Both the position numbers and the translations under genes were made by a program. The notes under the pieces were generated by a model that was not told where the DNA came from, did not search any database, and was given only the letters and a program-made list of their open reading frames with translations. A stretch of DNA of 64,000 nt from Alitabrizicola rongguiensis (lineage in GTDB: Bacteria; Pseudomonadota; Alphaproteobacteria; Rhodobacterales; Rhodobacteraceae), in assembly GCF_021491355.1 (NCBI RefSeq), contig NZ_JAKENF010000002.1:124001-188000 (forward strand), read 5' to 3'. Position 1 is the stretch's first letter; the number at the start of each line of letters is the position of its first letter. This document shows positions 26,588 through 34,852 of this stretch, one piece after another.

Positions 26588-27763
26588 ATGCGCATTTCAA
26601 TCATCGACGGATTTCGCGGTTTTTTCCTCATCTTCATGATGGTGGTCCATGCCAACGAATTCCTGAAGACCACCATCGGGAAACTGAACCACCACTATTT
26701 CGGCTGGGTGGAGGATGCGCAGGGCTTCGTCTTTCTGTCGGGGCTCGTTGTCGGCCTCGTCTATGGCGGCATCCTGATCCGCAAGGGCCAACCTGCGATG
26801 GAAAAGGCCATCTGGCGGCGGATGAAAACCATCTACCTGCATCAGGCCGGTTTGATTCTCATCCTCGCGATTGCCGCAATGGCAGCCACCGCCCTGGGTC
26901 TGAAACTTGGCTATCTCGCCCCCTACGCAAACGCCCCGGCCGCATTCACGCTTGCCTCACTCGGGCTGGTGACTGGCTCGGCACATATGGGCATCCTGCC
27001 CATGTATATCCTGTTTCTGCTGTTCACCCCCTTCGTGTTGAGCTGGCTGCGGCTCGGCTACCTGCCGGCGATCGTGACGGGCAGTCTCTGTCTGTGGCTC
27101 TTCGCACAGACGGGACTCAGCGACACGGCCGTCGACAACGTCGAGTCCACGCTCAACGACTATGGCTACCGGCTCCATCTCGGCATCTTCTTCAACGTCG
27201 CGGGTTGGCAACTGATCTTCTTCGCCGGGCTCTGCACCGGTTACCTGAGGGCGGCGGGTGAACTCGATCTAGGTTGGCTGCACCGGCCCGGTGTGGCGCG
27301 GGCCTTCGCGGTTGCGGCCTGCGCGATTCTTCTTCTTGGCCTCTATGACCGTATTGTCTTCGACTTCTGGATCTCGCACAGCTACTCAGACCACGTGCTT
27401 GACATGACGGACCGAGGCAATCTCAGCACGATCTATGCCGTCGCCTTCTTCCTCGACCTGTTCGCGATCGTCTGGCTGCTGGTCGCGGGTCCGCAATCGT
27501 CGCTGCCGGGAATTGCACTCGGGGCAAGGGTCATGACGACGATCTTCACCTGGAAGCCGTTGGTCTTCCTCGGCCAGCATTCATTGCACGTCTTCTCGGC
27601 ACATATCCTGTGCGTCTATGCGCTGGAGCTTTACTTCCTGAACGCCGAGCCGGGGCGCCTCGCCGCGAACATCGCAATCCTGCTGTCGCCATTGCCGCTG
27701 TTCGCCGCAGCCTGGGGGCATGCAAGGCTGCAGGCCGCAGGCGGAAAGCCGGTGGCCGCCTGA
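26588..27763 (+). CDS. OpgC-family membrane acyltransferase-like protein
   Basis: A 391-aa integral membrane protein with about ten helices, of the OpgC family. OpgC adds succinyl groups to osmoregulated periplasmic glucans. The family opening is clear: ISIIDGFRGFFLIFMMVVHAN, with FVFLSGLVVGLVYG soon after. FLGQHSLHVFSAHILCVY lies near the C-terminus. ATG at 26588 follows GAGGGGG; a GTG at 26582 is less likely. It lies next to the ilvC scar and converges on glmM (13 nt between stops). No glucan synthesis genes (opgGH) are nearby, so the modified polymer is unknown. Confidence 0.82.
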   Translation: MRISIIDGFRGFFLIFMMVVHANEFLKTTIGKLNHHYFGWVEDAQGFVFLSGLVVGLVYGGILIRKGQPAMEKAIWRRMKTIYLHQAGLILILAIAAMAATALGLKLGYLAPYANAPAAFTLASLGLVTGSAHMGILPMYILFLLFTPFVLSWLRLGYLPAIVTGSLCLWLFAQTGLSDTAVDNVESTLNDYGYRLHLGIFFNVAGWQLIFFAGLCTGYLRAAGELDLGWLHRPGVARAFAVAACAILLLGLYDRIVFDFWISHSYSDHVLDMTDRGNLSTIYAVAFFLDLFAIVWLLVAGPQSSLPGIALGARVMTTIFTWKPLVFLGQHSLHVFSAHILCVYALELYFLNAEPGRLAANIAILLSPLPLFAAAWGHARLQAAGGKPVAA

Positions 27764-27776
27764 ACCAAGCGCCGCT

Positions 27777-29120
27777 TCAGACCGCCGCCTTCACCGCCTC
27801 GACGATCTCATCAACGACCGAGATCAGCGTGGTTTCATCCTCGCATTCGGCCATCACCCGGATCAGCGGCTCGGTGCCCGACTTGCGGATCAGCAGTCGG
27901 CCGCGACCGTTCAGGCGCGCCTCGGCTCCGGCGATCACCGCCTGGACGGACGGTGCCTTCAGCGGCTCGGCCCCCGCCCCGTAGCGGACGTTCTTCAAGA
28001 GCTGCGGCACCGTCTCGAAGTTGCGGACCAACTCGCTGGCCTTGCGCCCGGTCCGCGCCATCTCGGCAAGGAATTGCAGCGCCGCGATCAGGCCATCGCC
28101 GGTCGTGGCGAAATCGGTCATCACGATATGGCCCGACTGTTCGCCACCAAGGTTGTAGCCGCCCTTGCGCATCGCCTCGACGACGTAGCGATCACCGACC
28201 GGCGCGCGCTCCAGCCGCAACCCGCGACCCGCCAGAAACCGCTCAAGCCCGAGGTTCGACATCACCGAGGCGACCAGCGCCCCGTGGTTCAGCCGCCCCT
28301 CCTCGGCCCACCGCGCCGCGAACAGCGCCATGATCTGGTCGCCGTCGGCCACCTGCCCGGCCTCGTCGATCAGGATCACCCGGTCGGCATCGCCATCGAG
28401 GCAGATGCCCACGTCAGCGCCATGCGCGACAACCGCCTCGGCCGCCGTGTCGGGATGGGTCGAGCCGCATTTGAGGTTGATGTTGGTGCCGTTCGGGCTG
28501 ACGCCGACCGGAACCACATCGGCCCCGAGTTCCCACAGCACCTCGGGCGCGGTGCGGTAGGCAGCGCCATTGGCGCAGTCGATCACCACCTTCAGCCCGT
28601 CAAGCCGCAAACCCGCCGGAAAGGTGGTCTTGGCGTATTCCTGGTAGCGACCGCGCGCGTCCTCGATGCGCTTGGCCCGTCCGATCTCGGCCGCAGGAAC
28701 CAGTTCGATGTCCGAGGCGACCATCGCCTCGATCTCCATCTCTGCCTCGTCGGACAGCTTGAAGCCGTCGGGGCCGAAGAACTTGATGCCGTTGTCCTCG
28801 TGCGGGTTGTGGCTGGCCGAAATCATCACGCCCAGATCGGCGCGCATCGACCGCGTCAGGAAGCCCACGGCGGGGGTCGGAACCGGACCAAGGAGCAGGA
28901 CGCTCATGCCGGTCGAGGTCAGCCCGGCGGTCAGCGCGTTTTCCAGCATATAGCCGGACAGGCGCGTGTCCTTGCCGATCACCACCCGATGCGCCCCCTG
29001 TCCGTCACGGCGGAAGTAGCGGCCTGCGGCGGCGCCGAGCTTCAATGCCATCTCGGCAGTCATCGGATGGATGTTCGCGGTGCCCCGAACTCCGTCGGTG
29101 CCGAAAAGCCTGCGGCTCAT
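27777..29120 (-). CDS. glmM: Phosphoglucosamine mutase
   Basis: A 447-aa alpha-D-phosphohexomutase that turns glucosamine-6-phosphate into glucosamine-1-phosphate for peptidoglycan and lipopolysaccharide. The active-site phosphoserine is S103 in [12 protein letters not shown], the Mg2+ loop is DGDADR, the sugar loop is GGEQSGH and the phosphate-binding loop is [12 protein letters not shown]. Opening [11 protein letters not shown] is diagnostic for GlmM. ATG at 29120 overlaps the folP stop (ATGA), as found in many bacteria. Confidence 0.97.
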   Translation of the reverse strand: MSRRLFGTDGVRGTANIHPMTAEMALKLGAAAGRYFRRDGQGAHRVVIGKDTRLSGYMLENALTAGLTSTGMSVLLLGPVPTPAVGFLTRSMRADLGVMISASHNPHEDNGIKFFGPDGFKLSDEAEMEIEAMVASDIELVPAAEIGRAKRIEDARGRYQEYAKTTFPAGLRLDGLKVVIDCANGAAYRTAPEVLWELGADVVPVGVSPNGTNINLKCGSTHPDTAAEAVVAHGADVGICLDGDADRVILIDEAGQVADGDQIMALFAARWAEEGRLNHGALVASVMSNLGLERFLAGRGLRLERAPVGDRYVVEAMRKGGYNLGGEQSGHIVMTDFATTGDGLIAALQFLAEMARTGRKASELVRNFETVPQLLKNVRYGAGAEPLKAPSVQAVIAGAEARLNGRGRLLIRKSGTEPLIRVMAECEDETTLISVVDEIVEAVKAAV

Positions 29121-30130
29121 GCCGTGCCTCCCGAATAGATTGCCTGCCAGAGCGCCAGCGCCTGGCGCGTCTCGCCCACGTCATGCACGCGCAGCACCTG
29201 GATACCCTGCGCCAGCCCCGCCAGCGCCACCGCGAGCGACCCCGGCACCCGCCGGTCCGCCTGCGCCTCGCCCCCGATCGAACCGATGAAGCGCTTGCGC
29301 GAAGCCCCGAGCAGCACCGGGCAGCCCAGCCCGTGGAACAGCGACAGGTTGCGCAGAAGCGTCAGGTTGTGCTCGGCGGTCTTGCCGAAGCCGATGCCGG
29401 GATCGACCATGATCTTCGTGCGCGGGATGCCGGCGGCCTCGGCCTCCATCACCTTTTCGGACAGGAAATCATAGACATCCAGCAGCACGTCGTCATAGGT
29501 CGGGTCGTCCTGCATCGTCTGCGGCGTGCCCTTGGCATGCATCAGGATCACCGGTACCCTTGCCTTTGCCACAACACCGACCAGCGCCGGATCGAAAGTG
29601 AAGGCCGAAACATCGTTGACGATCGCCGCGCCGGCGGCCAGCGCCGCCGCTGCCACCGCCCCCTTGCGCGTGTCAATCGAGATGGGCGCGCGCAGCCCAC
29701 CTTCGATCAGCGCCTCGATCACCGGAGCGGTGCGAAGGATCTCGTCTTCCTCGGGAACTTCCGCCGCACCGGGGCGCGTGCTTTCTCCACCGATGTCGAT
29801 GATGTCGGCACCCGCCCCAGCCATGGTGCGGGCCTGCATCTGCGCGGCTTCGGGCGCAAGGAAAAGGCCCCCATCGGAAAAGCTGTCGGGCGTCACATTC
29901 AGGATGCCCATGAGCCGTGGCCGATCCATCTTCAACCCGGCGAAATCGGGCCTGGGATCGGTCAGTCGGGCCCTCGCCTCGCGCGGGATGTCGCGGGCCG
30001 GGACCAACTGCGAGGCGCGCCCACGCTCCAGCACCTCGACGCGGTCGAACCAGCACCAGCCGCCGGCAAGATAGAACCCGCCATCGGGGCGGGCAGGATC
30101 GGTCATCGGGATCGGACGAAAATAGGTCAT
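29117..30130 (-). CDS. folP: Dihydropteroate synthase
   Basis: A 337-aa TIM-barrel enzyme that joins para-aminobenzoate to hydroxymethyl-dihydropterin diphosphate, the sulfonamide target. Signatures: [52 protein letters not shown] and GASRKRFIG. It has an N-terminal extension of about 70 residues, common in Rhodobacteraceae. ATG at 30130 is preferred because the upstream extension is low-complexity. It lies 44 nt after folB and is coupled to glmM. Confidence 0.96.
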   Translation of the reverse strand: MTYFRPIPMTDPARPDGGFYLAGGWCWFDRVEVLERGRASQLVPARDIPREARARLTDPRPDFAGLKMDRPRLMGILNVTPDSFSDGGLFLAPEAAQMQARTMAGAGADIIDIGGESTRPGAAEVPEEDEILRTAPVIEALIEGGLRAPISIDTRKGAVAAAALAAGAAIVNDVSAFTFDPALVGVVAKARVPVILMHAKGTPQTMQDDPTYDDVLLDVYDFLSEKVMEAEAAGIPRTKIMVDPGIGFGKTAEHNLTLLRNLSLFHGLGCPVLLGASRKRFIGSIGGEAQADRRVPGSLAVALAGLAQGIQVLRVHDVGETRQALALWQAIYSGGTA

Positions 30131-30174
30131 GGCAAGTCTGTGCCTCGGCCTGACCCGCTTGGCAAGCGTCGCGC

Positions 30175-31083
30175 TCAGGCCTGCTCGACCGGCACGCGGC
30201 TTCCTGCCGGAACTGTTGCAGTCCCGTGAAGGACCAGCCGCTCTGCTGCCAGCGTCTCGGCCAGCCACAGGGCCAGCGCCACCGGTTCGCGCGATTGCGG
30301 CCCATCGACCGCATCGAGCACCAGTTTCGACGGCGCCCAGACGATCATCCGGCCATGCTTCATCGCCCAGTCGATCTCGGTCCGGGTGGCAACAACGACG
30401 CAGCGCGGGTCGCGGGCAGCCAGCACCCAGGCATTCTGTTCGATCGCCAGAAGATCGATACGGCGCTGCGTCGGGCGATGGCCGGTCTCCGGCCGCGGCA
30501 GATCGGGCAGACCGACCGTCAGGATCACCGGCTTGCCGGTCGCCTGCAGGCGGTCCAACCGCTCGGCCAGATCACCGGCCAGTATCCCCGGATTGTCGAA
30601 GAACACGACCACCGGATGCAGCGCCGTCTCCGCCCCTTCGGCATCGACAGAGCGGGTCGGCACTTCGGCGCGCGAGCGCACGATTTCAACCCCGAGGGCA
30701 CCCGGTCCACGATCGAGCTTTTCGATGCGGACGAAAACACGCATAGCCTGAGGCTCGGCCAGAATGCGCTCGGCGATGCGTTCCGCAAGCGTTTCCAACA
30801 AGTTGAGCCGTTCAGAGGCGAGTTCGGCTGCGATCGACTCGGCGATCCGGTCATAAGACAGGATCCGATCAACGTCGTCCTCGATCGGCGCAGGATGCGG
30901 GCGAACCTCGACCACAACGTCGAAGCGGACACGCTGGCGGGTGCCGCGTTCCTGCTGAAAGGCGCCGATCTCCACCTCGACGACATGGTCACGCAGGCTG
31001 ATCCGGTCGCGCGGATCTGCCCCCGCAGAGGCTTCGGCGCGCTCCTCGGGATGCGCGAAGGCAAGACTGATGTCGCTGGTCAT
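30175..31083 (-). CDS. folB: Dihydroneopterin aldolase fused to a C-terminal domain of unknown role
   Basis: A 302-aa protein. Residues about 25-145 form a FolB domain (ISLRDHVVEVEIGAFQQERG, ILSYDRIAESI, NLLETLAERIAERIL, VRIEKLDRG) that cleaves dihydroneopterin to hydroxymethyl-dihydropterin. FolB alone is usually about 120 aa. The extra 150 residues (from HPVVVFFDNPG to the end) contain RMIVWAPSKLVLDAVDG and ALALWLAETLAAERLVLHG, which remind me of the last part of amino-acid-kinase-fold proteins, but the ATP-binding loop is not seen. ATG at 31083 follows GGGGA. It heads the folB-folP-glmM operon. Confidence 0.82.
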   Translation of the reverse strand: MTSDISLAFAHPEERAEASAGADPRDRISLRDHVVEVEIGAFQQERGTRQRVRFDVVVEVRPHPAPIEDDVDRILSYDRIAESIAAELASERLNLLETLAERIAERILAEPQAMRVFVRIEKLDRGPGALGVEIVRSRAEVPTRSVDAEGAETALHPVVVFFDNPGILAGDLAERLDRLQATGKPVILTVGLPDLPRPETGHRPTQRRIDLLAIEQNAWVLAARDPRCVVVATRTEIDWAMKHGRMIVWAPSKLVLDAVDGPQSREPVALALWLAETLAAERLVLHGTATVPAGSRVPVEQA

Positions 31084-31198
31084 GATCCGGTCCCCGCCGG
31101 CAATTCCGTCGCGCCGAAGCATAAACTGCCGGCGCGCTGGCCTTACCCCAAGGGCGGCACGGAAAGCAAGAAAGGCGACATGCCGTGTCGCCCGCTCG

Positions 31199-31876
31199 TC
31201 ATTGCCTGACCGTCGCGCGGTAGAACCTGTGCGATCCAATCTCTGCCGTCTCGGCATAGCGGCGCGCCCAGCCCGGCCTCACGCCCGCGGCGTGGAAATG
31301 CGTGGCGCCATGCGTCAGCGCCCGAGGCATGCCGTCCAGCATCAGCCGGGCAATCTTGCCGGCTGTCTCGTAGGCTGCCTTCTCACGGATCGCGTCGGAC
31401 CGCCCGTCGCAGACGAAGGAGAACTGGCAACCGCCCTGCCCGCCTTGTTTAACAACGCGACATATCGAATTGGGATACAAGGGAGAATCGACACGGTTCA
31501 GGATCACTTCCGCGATCGCGAACTGCCCGTTGATCGACTCGCCCCGGGCCTCGAAGTAGATCGCCTTCGCAAGGCATTCCCACTCCTTGTCGCCGGTCGC
31601 CGCGGGCAGTCCGGCAAGCCAGACTGCCGAGTATTCCGGCTCTGCCGGCTTCACGAGTGCCGGTGTTCCGGGTTCCGCCAGCCGCGCCATCGTCTCGAAC
31701 GGCACAGGGAGCGAACCCGTCTGGTTGTAAAGGCCCTGCCCGAATGGGCCGGCGGGGCTTTGGCCGAAGGCGTCGGTCGGGTCGTTGATCTGACGGTCAG
31801 TCACATCGGCCCAAGCCGCGCCGTTCAGGACGAGCAGCCCGGCAAGGCCGCCAATCCAATGCTTTCGCACGCGCAT
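31199..31876 (-). CDS. Exported cell wall hydrolase (SleB/Hydrolase_2 family)
   Basis: A 225-aa exported protein with a signal peptide of about 23 residues (cleavage after AAWA). The C-terminal domain (from about residue 95) is of the SleB/CwlJ hydrolase type, with catalytic glutamate in AIYFEARGE, then GQFAIAEVILNRVDSPLYPNSIC and GCQFSFVCDG. The family cuts peptidoglycan. In non-spore-formers its role is in wall turnover. ATG at 31876 gives the signal peptide. It stands between folB (115 nt) and the PPDK-like gene (219 nt, no feature seen). Confidence 0.87.
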   Translation of the reverse strand: MRVRKHWIGGLAGLLVLNGAAWADVTDRQINDPTDAFGQSPAGPFGQGLYNQTGSLPVPFETMARLAEPGTPALVKPAEPEYSAVWLAGLPAATGDKEWECLAKAIYFEARGESINGQFAIAEVILNRVDSPLYPNSICRVVKQGGQGGCQFSFVCDGRSDAIREKAAYETAGKIARLMLDGMPRALTHGATHFHAAGVRPGWARRYAETAEIGSHRFYRATVRQ

Positions 31877-32095
31877 TTTGCTTTGTTCCCGGTTGTACTT
31901 CCTGGCAGCGCCTGACCCGGGTTTCCCCCACCCGCAGGCAACAGCAGCGGGACTTACGCGATCACTCCGGTCGCGTAAACCCACCGTTGCCGAAATACAA
32001 CAATTGAATCAGTTACTTGCGCCAAGTTCCGCCGAACTCGCTTTAGGATTGCAGAGTTTGCGCGCGGAAAGCCGCCCACTTGACGCAGGGAAACC

Positions 32096-34675
32096 TCAGG
32101 CTTGAGGCAATCTGTTGCGATCCTGCAACGCAAGATGGGCCGCCGCCAGACGAGCCATCGGAACCCGGAAGGGCGAGCACGAGACATAGTCGAAGCCGGC
32201 GCGCCGACAGAAGGCTATTGATTCGGGGTCGCCTCCGTGTTCGCCGCAGATCGACAGAGTCAAGTCGGTCCGCGTTCTTCTACCCCTTTGCGCACCGATC
32301 AGAAGCAATTCGCCCACGCCTTCGACATCCAGCCTGTGGAATGGATCTTCGGCGAAAACTCCCTGCTGGACGTAGGTGTTCATGAACCGGCCGGCATCAT
32401 CACGCGACAGGCCATAGGTCATTTGTGTCAGGTCGTTGGTGCCAAAGGACAGGAAGGCCGCATGCTGGGCTATCTCGCCTGCGCGGAGTGCGGCACGCGG
32501 GGTTTCGACCATCACGCCAAGCTTGTAGGCGAAATCGGTGCCGGTTCGGGCACGGACCGCGGCGGCCACGGCATCGACACGCGCCTTCACCAGTTCGACC
32601 TCGCGCTTGGCCGAAACCAGCGGGATCATGATCTCGGGCACCACGGCTGCGCCGCGCTTGCCGACCTCGACCGTTGCTTCGAAGATCGCCTGCGCCTGCA
32701 TGTCATAGATCTCGGGCAGGACGACACCCAGGCGCACCCCCCGCATCCCGAGCATGGGGTTGACCTCGGACAGCGCATCGGCCCGCCGCGTGACCTCCGA
32801 CAGCGGGCGGTCCAGCGCCTCGGCCAGTTCGCGCAGGCCCTCCCGGGTGTGGGGCAGGAACTCGTGCAGCGGCGGGTCGAAAAGCCGGATGCATACGGGC
32901 AGCCCCTGCATGATGTCGAAAAGCTGGATGAAATCCTCGCGCTGCATCGGCAGAAGGCGGGCCAGCGCCGCCGCGCGGTCCTTCGCCGTATCGGCGAAGA
33001 TCATCTCGCGCATCACGACCAGCCGGTCATCCTCGAAGAACATGTGCTCGGTCCGGCACAACCCGATCCCTTGTGCCTGGAATGCGCGCGCGGTCTCGGC
33101 ATCGGCGGGTGTGTCGGCATTTGCGCGCACGCCGATGTCGCGGAATTCGTCGGCCCAGGCGAGAAGCGTGCGGAAACTGTCGTCGAGCGCGGGCGGCAAC
33201 ATTTCGGCCTGCCCGGCAAGAGCCTCACCCTTGGTCCCGTCGATGGTGACGATGTCGCCCTCGCGGAAGATCCGGCCATCCGGGGCGGTCAGCTTCTTGT
33301 CCTTGCTGTCGAGCCGCAGGTCAGACGCCCCCACGACGCAGGGCAGACCGATCCCCCGGGCGATCACGGCGGCGTGGCTGGTCATGCCCCCGCGCTCGGT
33401 CAGGACGGCAGCGGCGGAATGCATGCCGCGGATGTCCTCGGGCGCGGTTTCACGGCGGACAAGAATGCACGGCTCGCCCCGCGCGGCGCTGGCCTGTGCG
33501 GCGTCGGCGGAAAACACCAATCGCCCCGTCGCGGCGCCCGGCGAGGCGGCGATCCCACGCACGAAGACATCCCGCTCCCCCCGCGGATCGACCTGCGGGT
33601 GAAGAAGCTCGGAGAGCGCCCGGGGTTCGACCCGCAACACCGCCTCTTCCTCGGTGATGATCCCGTCCTCGGCCAGCGCCACGGCGATATGAAGCCCCGC
33701 GCGGCTGCTGCGGGCGACCTTCACCGCGTCGAGCACGGCCAGCTGGCCATTGTCGATGGTGAACTCGATCTGCATTTCCTCGCGCAGGCGCTGGCGGCAG
33801 ATGGCGCCATACCGGATCAACTCGGCGAAAAGGTCAGGCGCAATATCCTCGAGCGACGCGCCGCGCTTGTCCTTGGTCAGGTAGATCGCCCCCTGCTGGC
33901 GCAGCGCGTCGCGACCCTGGCTCTGGCCAAGGTAGCGGCCGGTGATCTGAGGCGTACCCGTGACAGGATCAACGAACTGGATCACGCCCGAGCCGGAGAT
34001 GCCCTGCCCGATGCCCTGCGCCATCTCTTGCACGACCAGTCCCAGGCCGCCGTCTTCGGGCGCCCCCTTGGCCATGCGCAGAAGCCGCGCCGAGGTGCCC
34101 TCCCAGGCCCGCGCCATCGAGCGCAGCGCCTCGGCCAGTTGCCGGGCCGGGTCCTCGGGGAAGGGTTCGTCCATCTCGGAGTCGTAGACCTTCAGCGCGG
34201 CGGCAATGGCGACCTCGGATGGCTTGGCGCTATCGAACATGTCGGGATCGAGACGCGCGACATGGGTGGCGAAAGACTGGATGAACCGCAGGTAGAGCGC
34301 ATCAGCCGCTGCCTGACCGTGACTTTGCACGAGCAGGGCGTGGCGCGCCGCGTTCATTCCGATGTTCAGAACCGTAGCCGGGCCGCCCCAATCGGGGTTC
34401 TCCGGGCTTGGGCGTACCGAGATCAGAGGGTCGGGACCGAAGAGACGCAGGATGCCGGCGCCATCGACAGGCACGCCAGCGGCAATGGCCCGCACGGCGG
34501 AGGCTGACAGGGCCACCGATTTCGGCACAGGCAGGTCAAGGCGGACCAGCCGCTGCAGGCATTTCGCACGCCAGCCATGCGTGACCGTGGCGATGCGCGC
34601 CACCGGCGTGATCTCGCTGAAATCGAGGATGGGGTCGTGTTTCTGCACTGCGGCGCTCCTGTTCAGGCGCAGCAT
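32096..34675 (-). CDS. Pyruvate phosphate dikinase-like protein with degenerate ATP-grasp domain
   Basis: An 859-aa PPDK paralogue. The central swivelling domain has H434 in GGMTSHAAVIARG, and the C-terminal PEP/pyruvate barrel is complete, ending with C810 in CGEHGGDPESI and LSFGTNDLTQMTYG. The N-terminal ATP-binding domain is unusual: the GGKGANLAEM lysine loop is gone and the usual SVRSGA arginine stretch reads SVRPSPENP. It may therefore use PEP and pyruvate without ATP/AMP/Pi chemistry, or be regulatory. Such paralogues sit beside glyS in Rhodobacteraceae. The gene follows glyS after 177 nt that hold repeat copy 4. Confidence 0.85.
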   Translation of the reverse strand: MLRLNRSAAVQKHDPILDFSEITPVARIATVTHGWRAKCLQRLVRLDLPVPKSVALSASAVRAIAAGVPVDGAGILRLFGPDPLISVRPSPENPDWGGPATVLNIGMNAARHALLVQSHGQAAADALYLRFIQSFATHVARLDPDMFDSAKPSEVAIAAALKVYDSEMDEPFPEDPARQLAEALRSMARAWEGTSARLLRMAKGAPEDGGLGLVVQEMAQGIGQGISGSGVIQFVDPVTGTPQITGRYLGQSQGRDALRQQGAIYLTKDKRGASLEDIAPDLFAELIRYGAICRQRLREEMQIEFTIDNGQLAVLDAVKVARSSRAGLHIAVALAEDGIITEEEAVLRVEPRALSELLHPQVDPRGERDVFVRGIAASPGAATGRLVFSADAAQASAARGEPCILVRRETAPEDIRGMHSAAAVLTERGGMTSHAAVIARGIGLPCVVGASDLRLDSKDKKLTAPDGRIFREGDIVTIDGTKGEALAGQAEMLPPALDDSFRTLLAWADEFRDIGVRANADTPADAETARAFQAQGIGLCRTEHMFFEDDRLVVMREMIFADTAKDRAAALARLLPMQREDFIQLFDIMQGLPVCIRLFDPPLHEFLPHTREGLRELAEALDRPLSEVTRRADALSEVNPMLGMRGVRLGVVLPEIYDMQAQAIFEATVEVGKRGAAVVPEIMIPLVSAKREVELVKARVDAVAAAVRARTGTDFAYKLGVMVETPRAALRAGEIAQHAAFLSFGTNDLTQMTYGLSRDDAGRFMNTYVQQGVFAEDPFHRLDVEGVGELLLIGAQRGRRTRTDLTLSICGEHGGDPESIAFCRRAGFDYVSCSPFRVPMARLAAAHLALQDRNRLPQA

Positions 34676-34712
34676 ACGCCTGTTGGGGCGTCACGCAAGC
34701 GGGACGGTCAGA

Positions 34713-34764
34713 GCGGGGGCTGTCTGCCCCCGCACCCCCGAGGATATTTGGAAACAGAAGAAGG
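34713..34764. repeat. Dispersed core-plus-hairpin repeat, copy 4
   Basis: On the minus strand the core (CCTTCTTCTGTTTCC then AAATATCCTCGGGGG, 34764-34735) is followed by GCGGGGGC-AGACA-GCCCCCGC (34733-34713). It lies between glyS and the PPDK-like gene. Confidence 0.85.
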
Positions 34765-34852
34765 ACAATGGCCGCGCCCCCTCCGGCCCGATCCTTGCGG
34801 CTCGGGCGTTCGGCGCCGAGGACCGTCCACTGGACGATCCTCCGGGCGCGCC

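Noticed and set aside
32237-34507. 756-codon plus-strand frame opposite the PPDK-like gene
   Set aside because: Composition is typical of an antisense shadow (RHH/ARRR-rich); the minus strand encodes a clear PEP-utilising enzyme.
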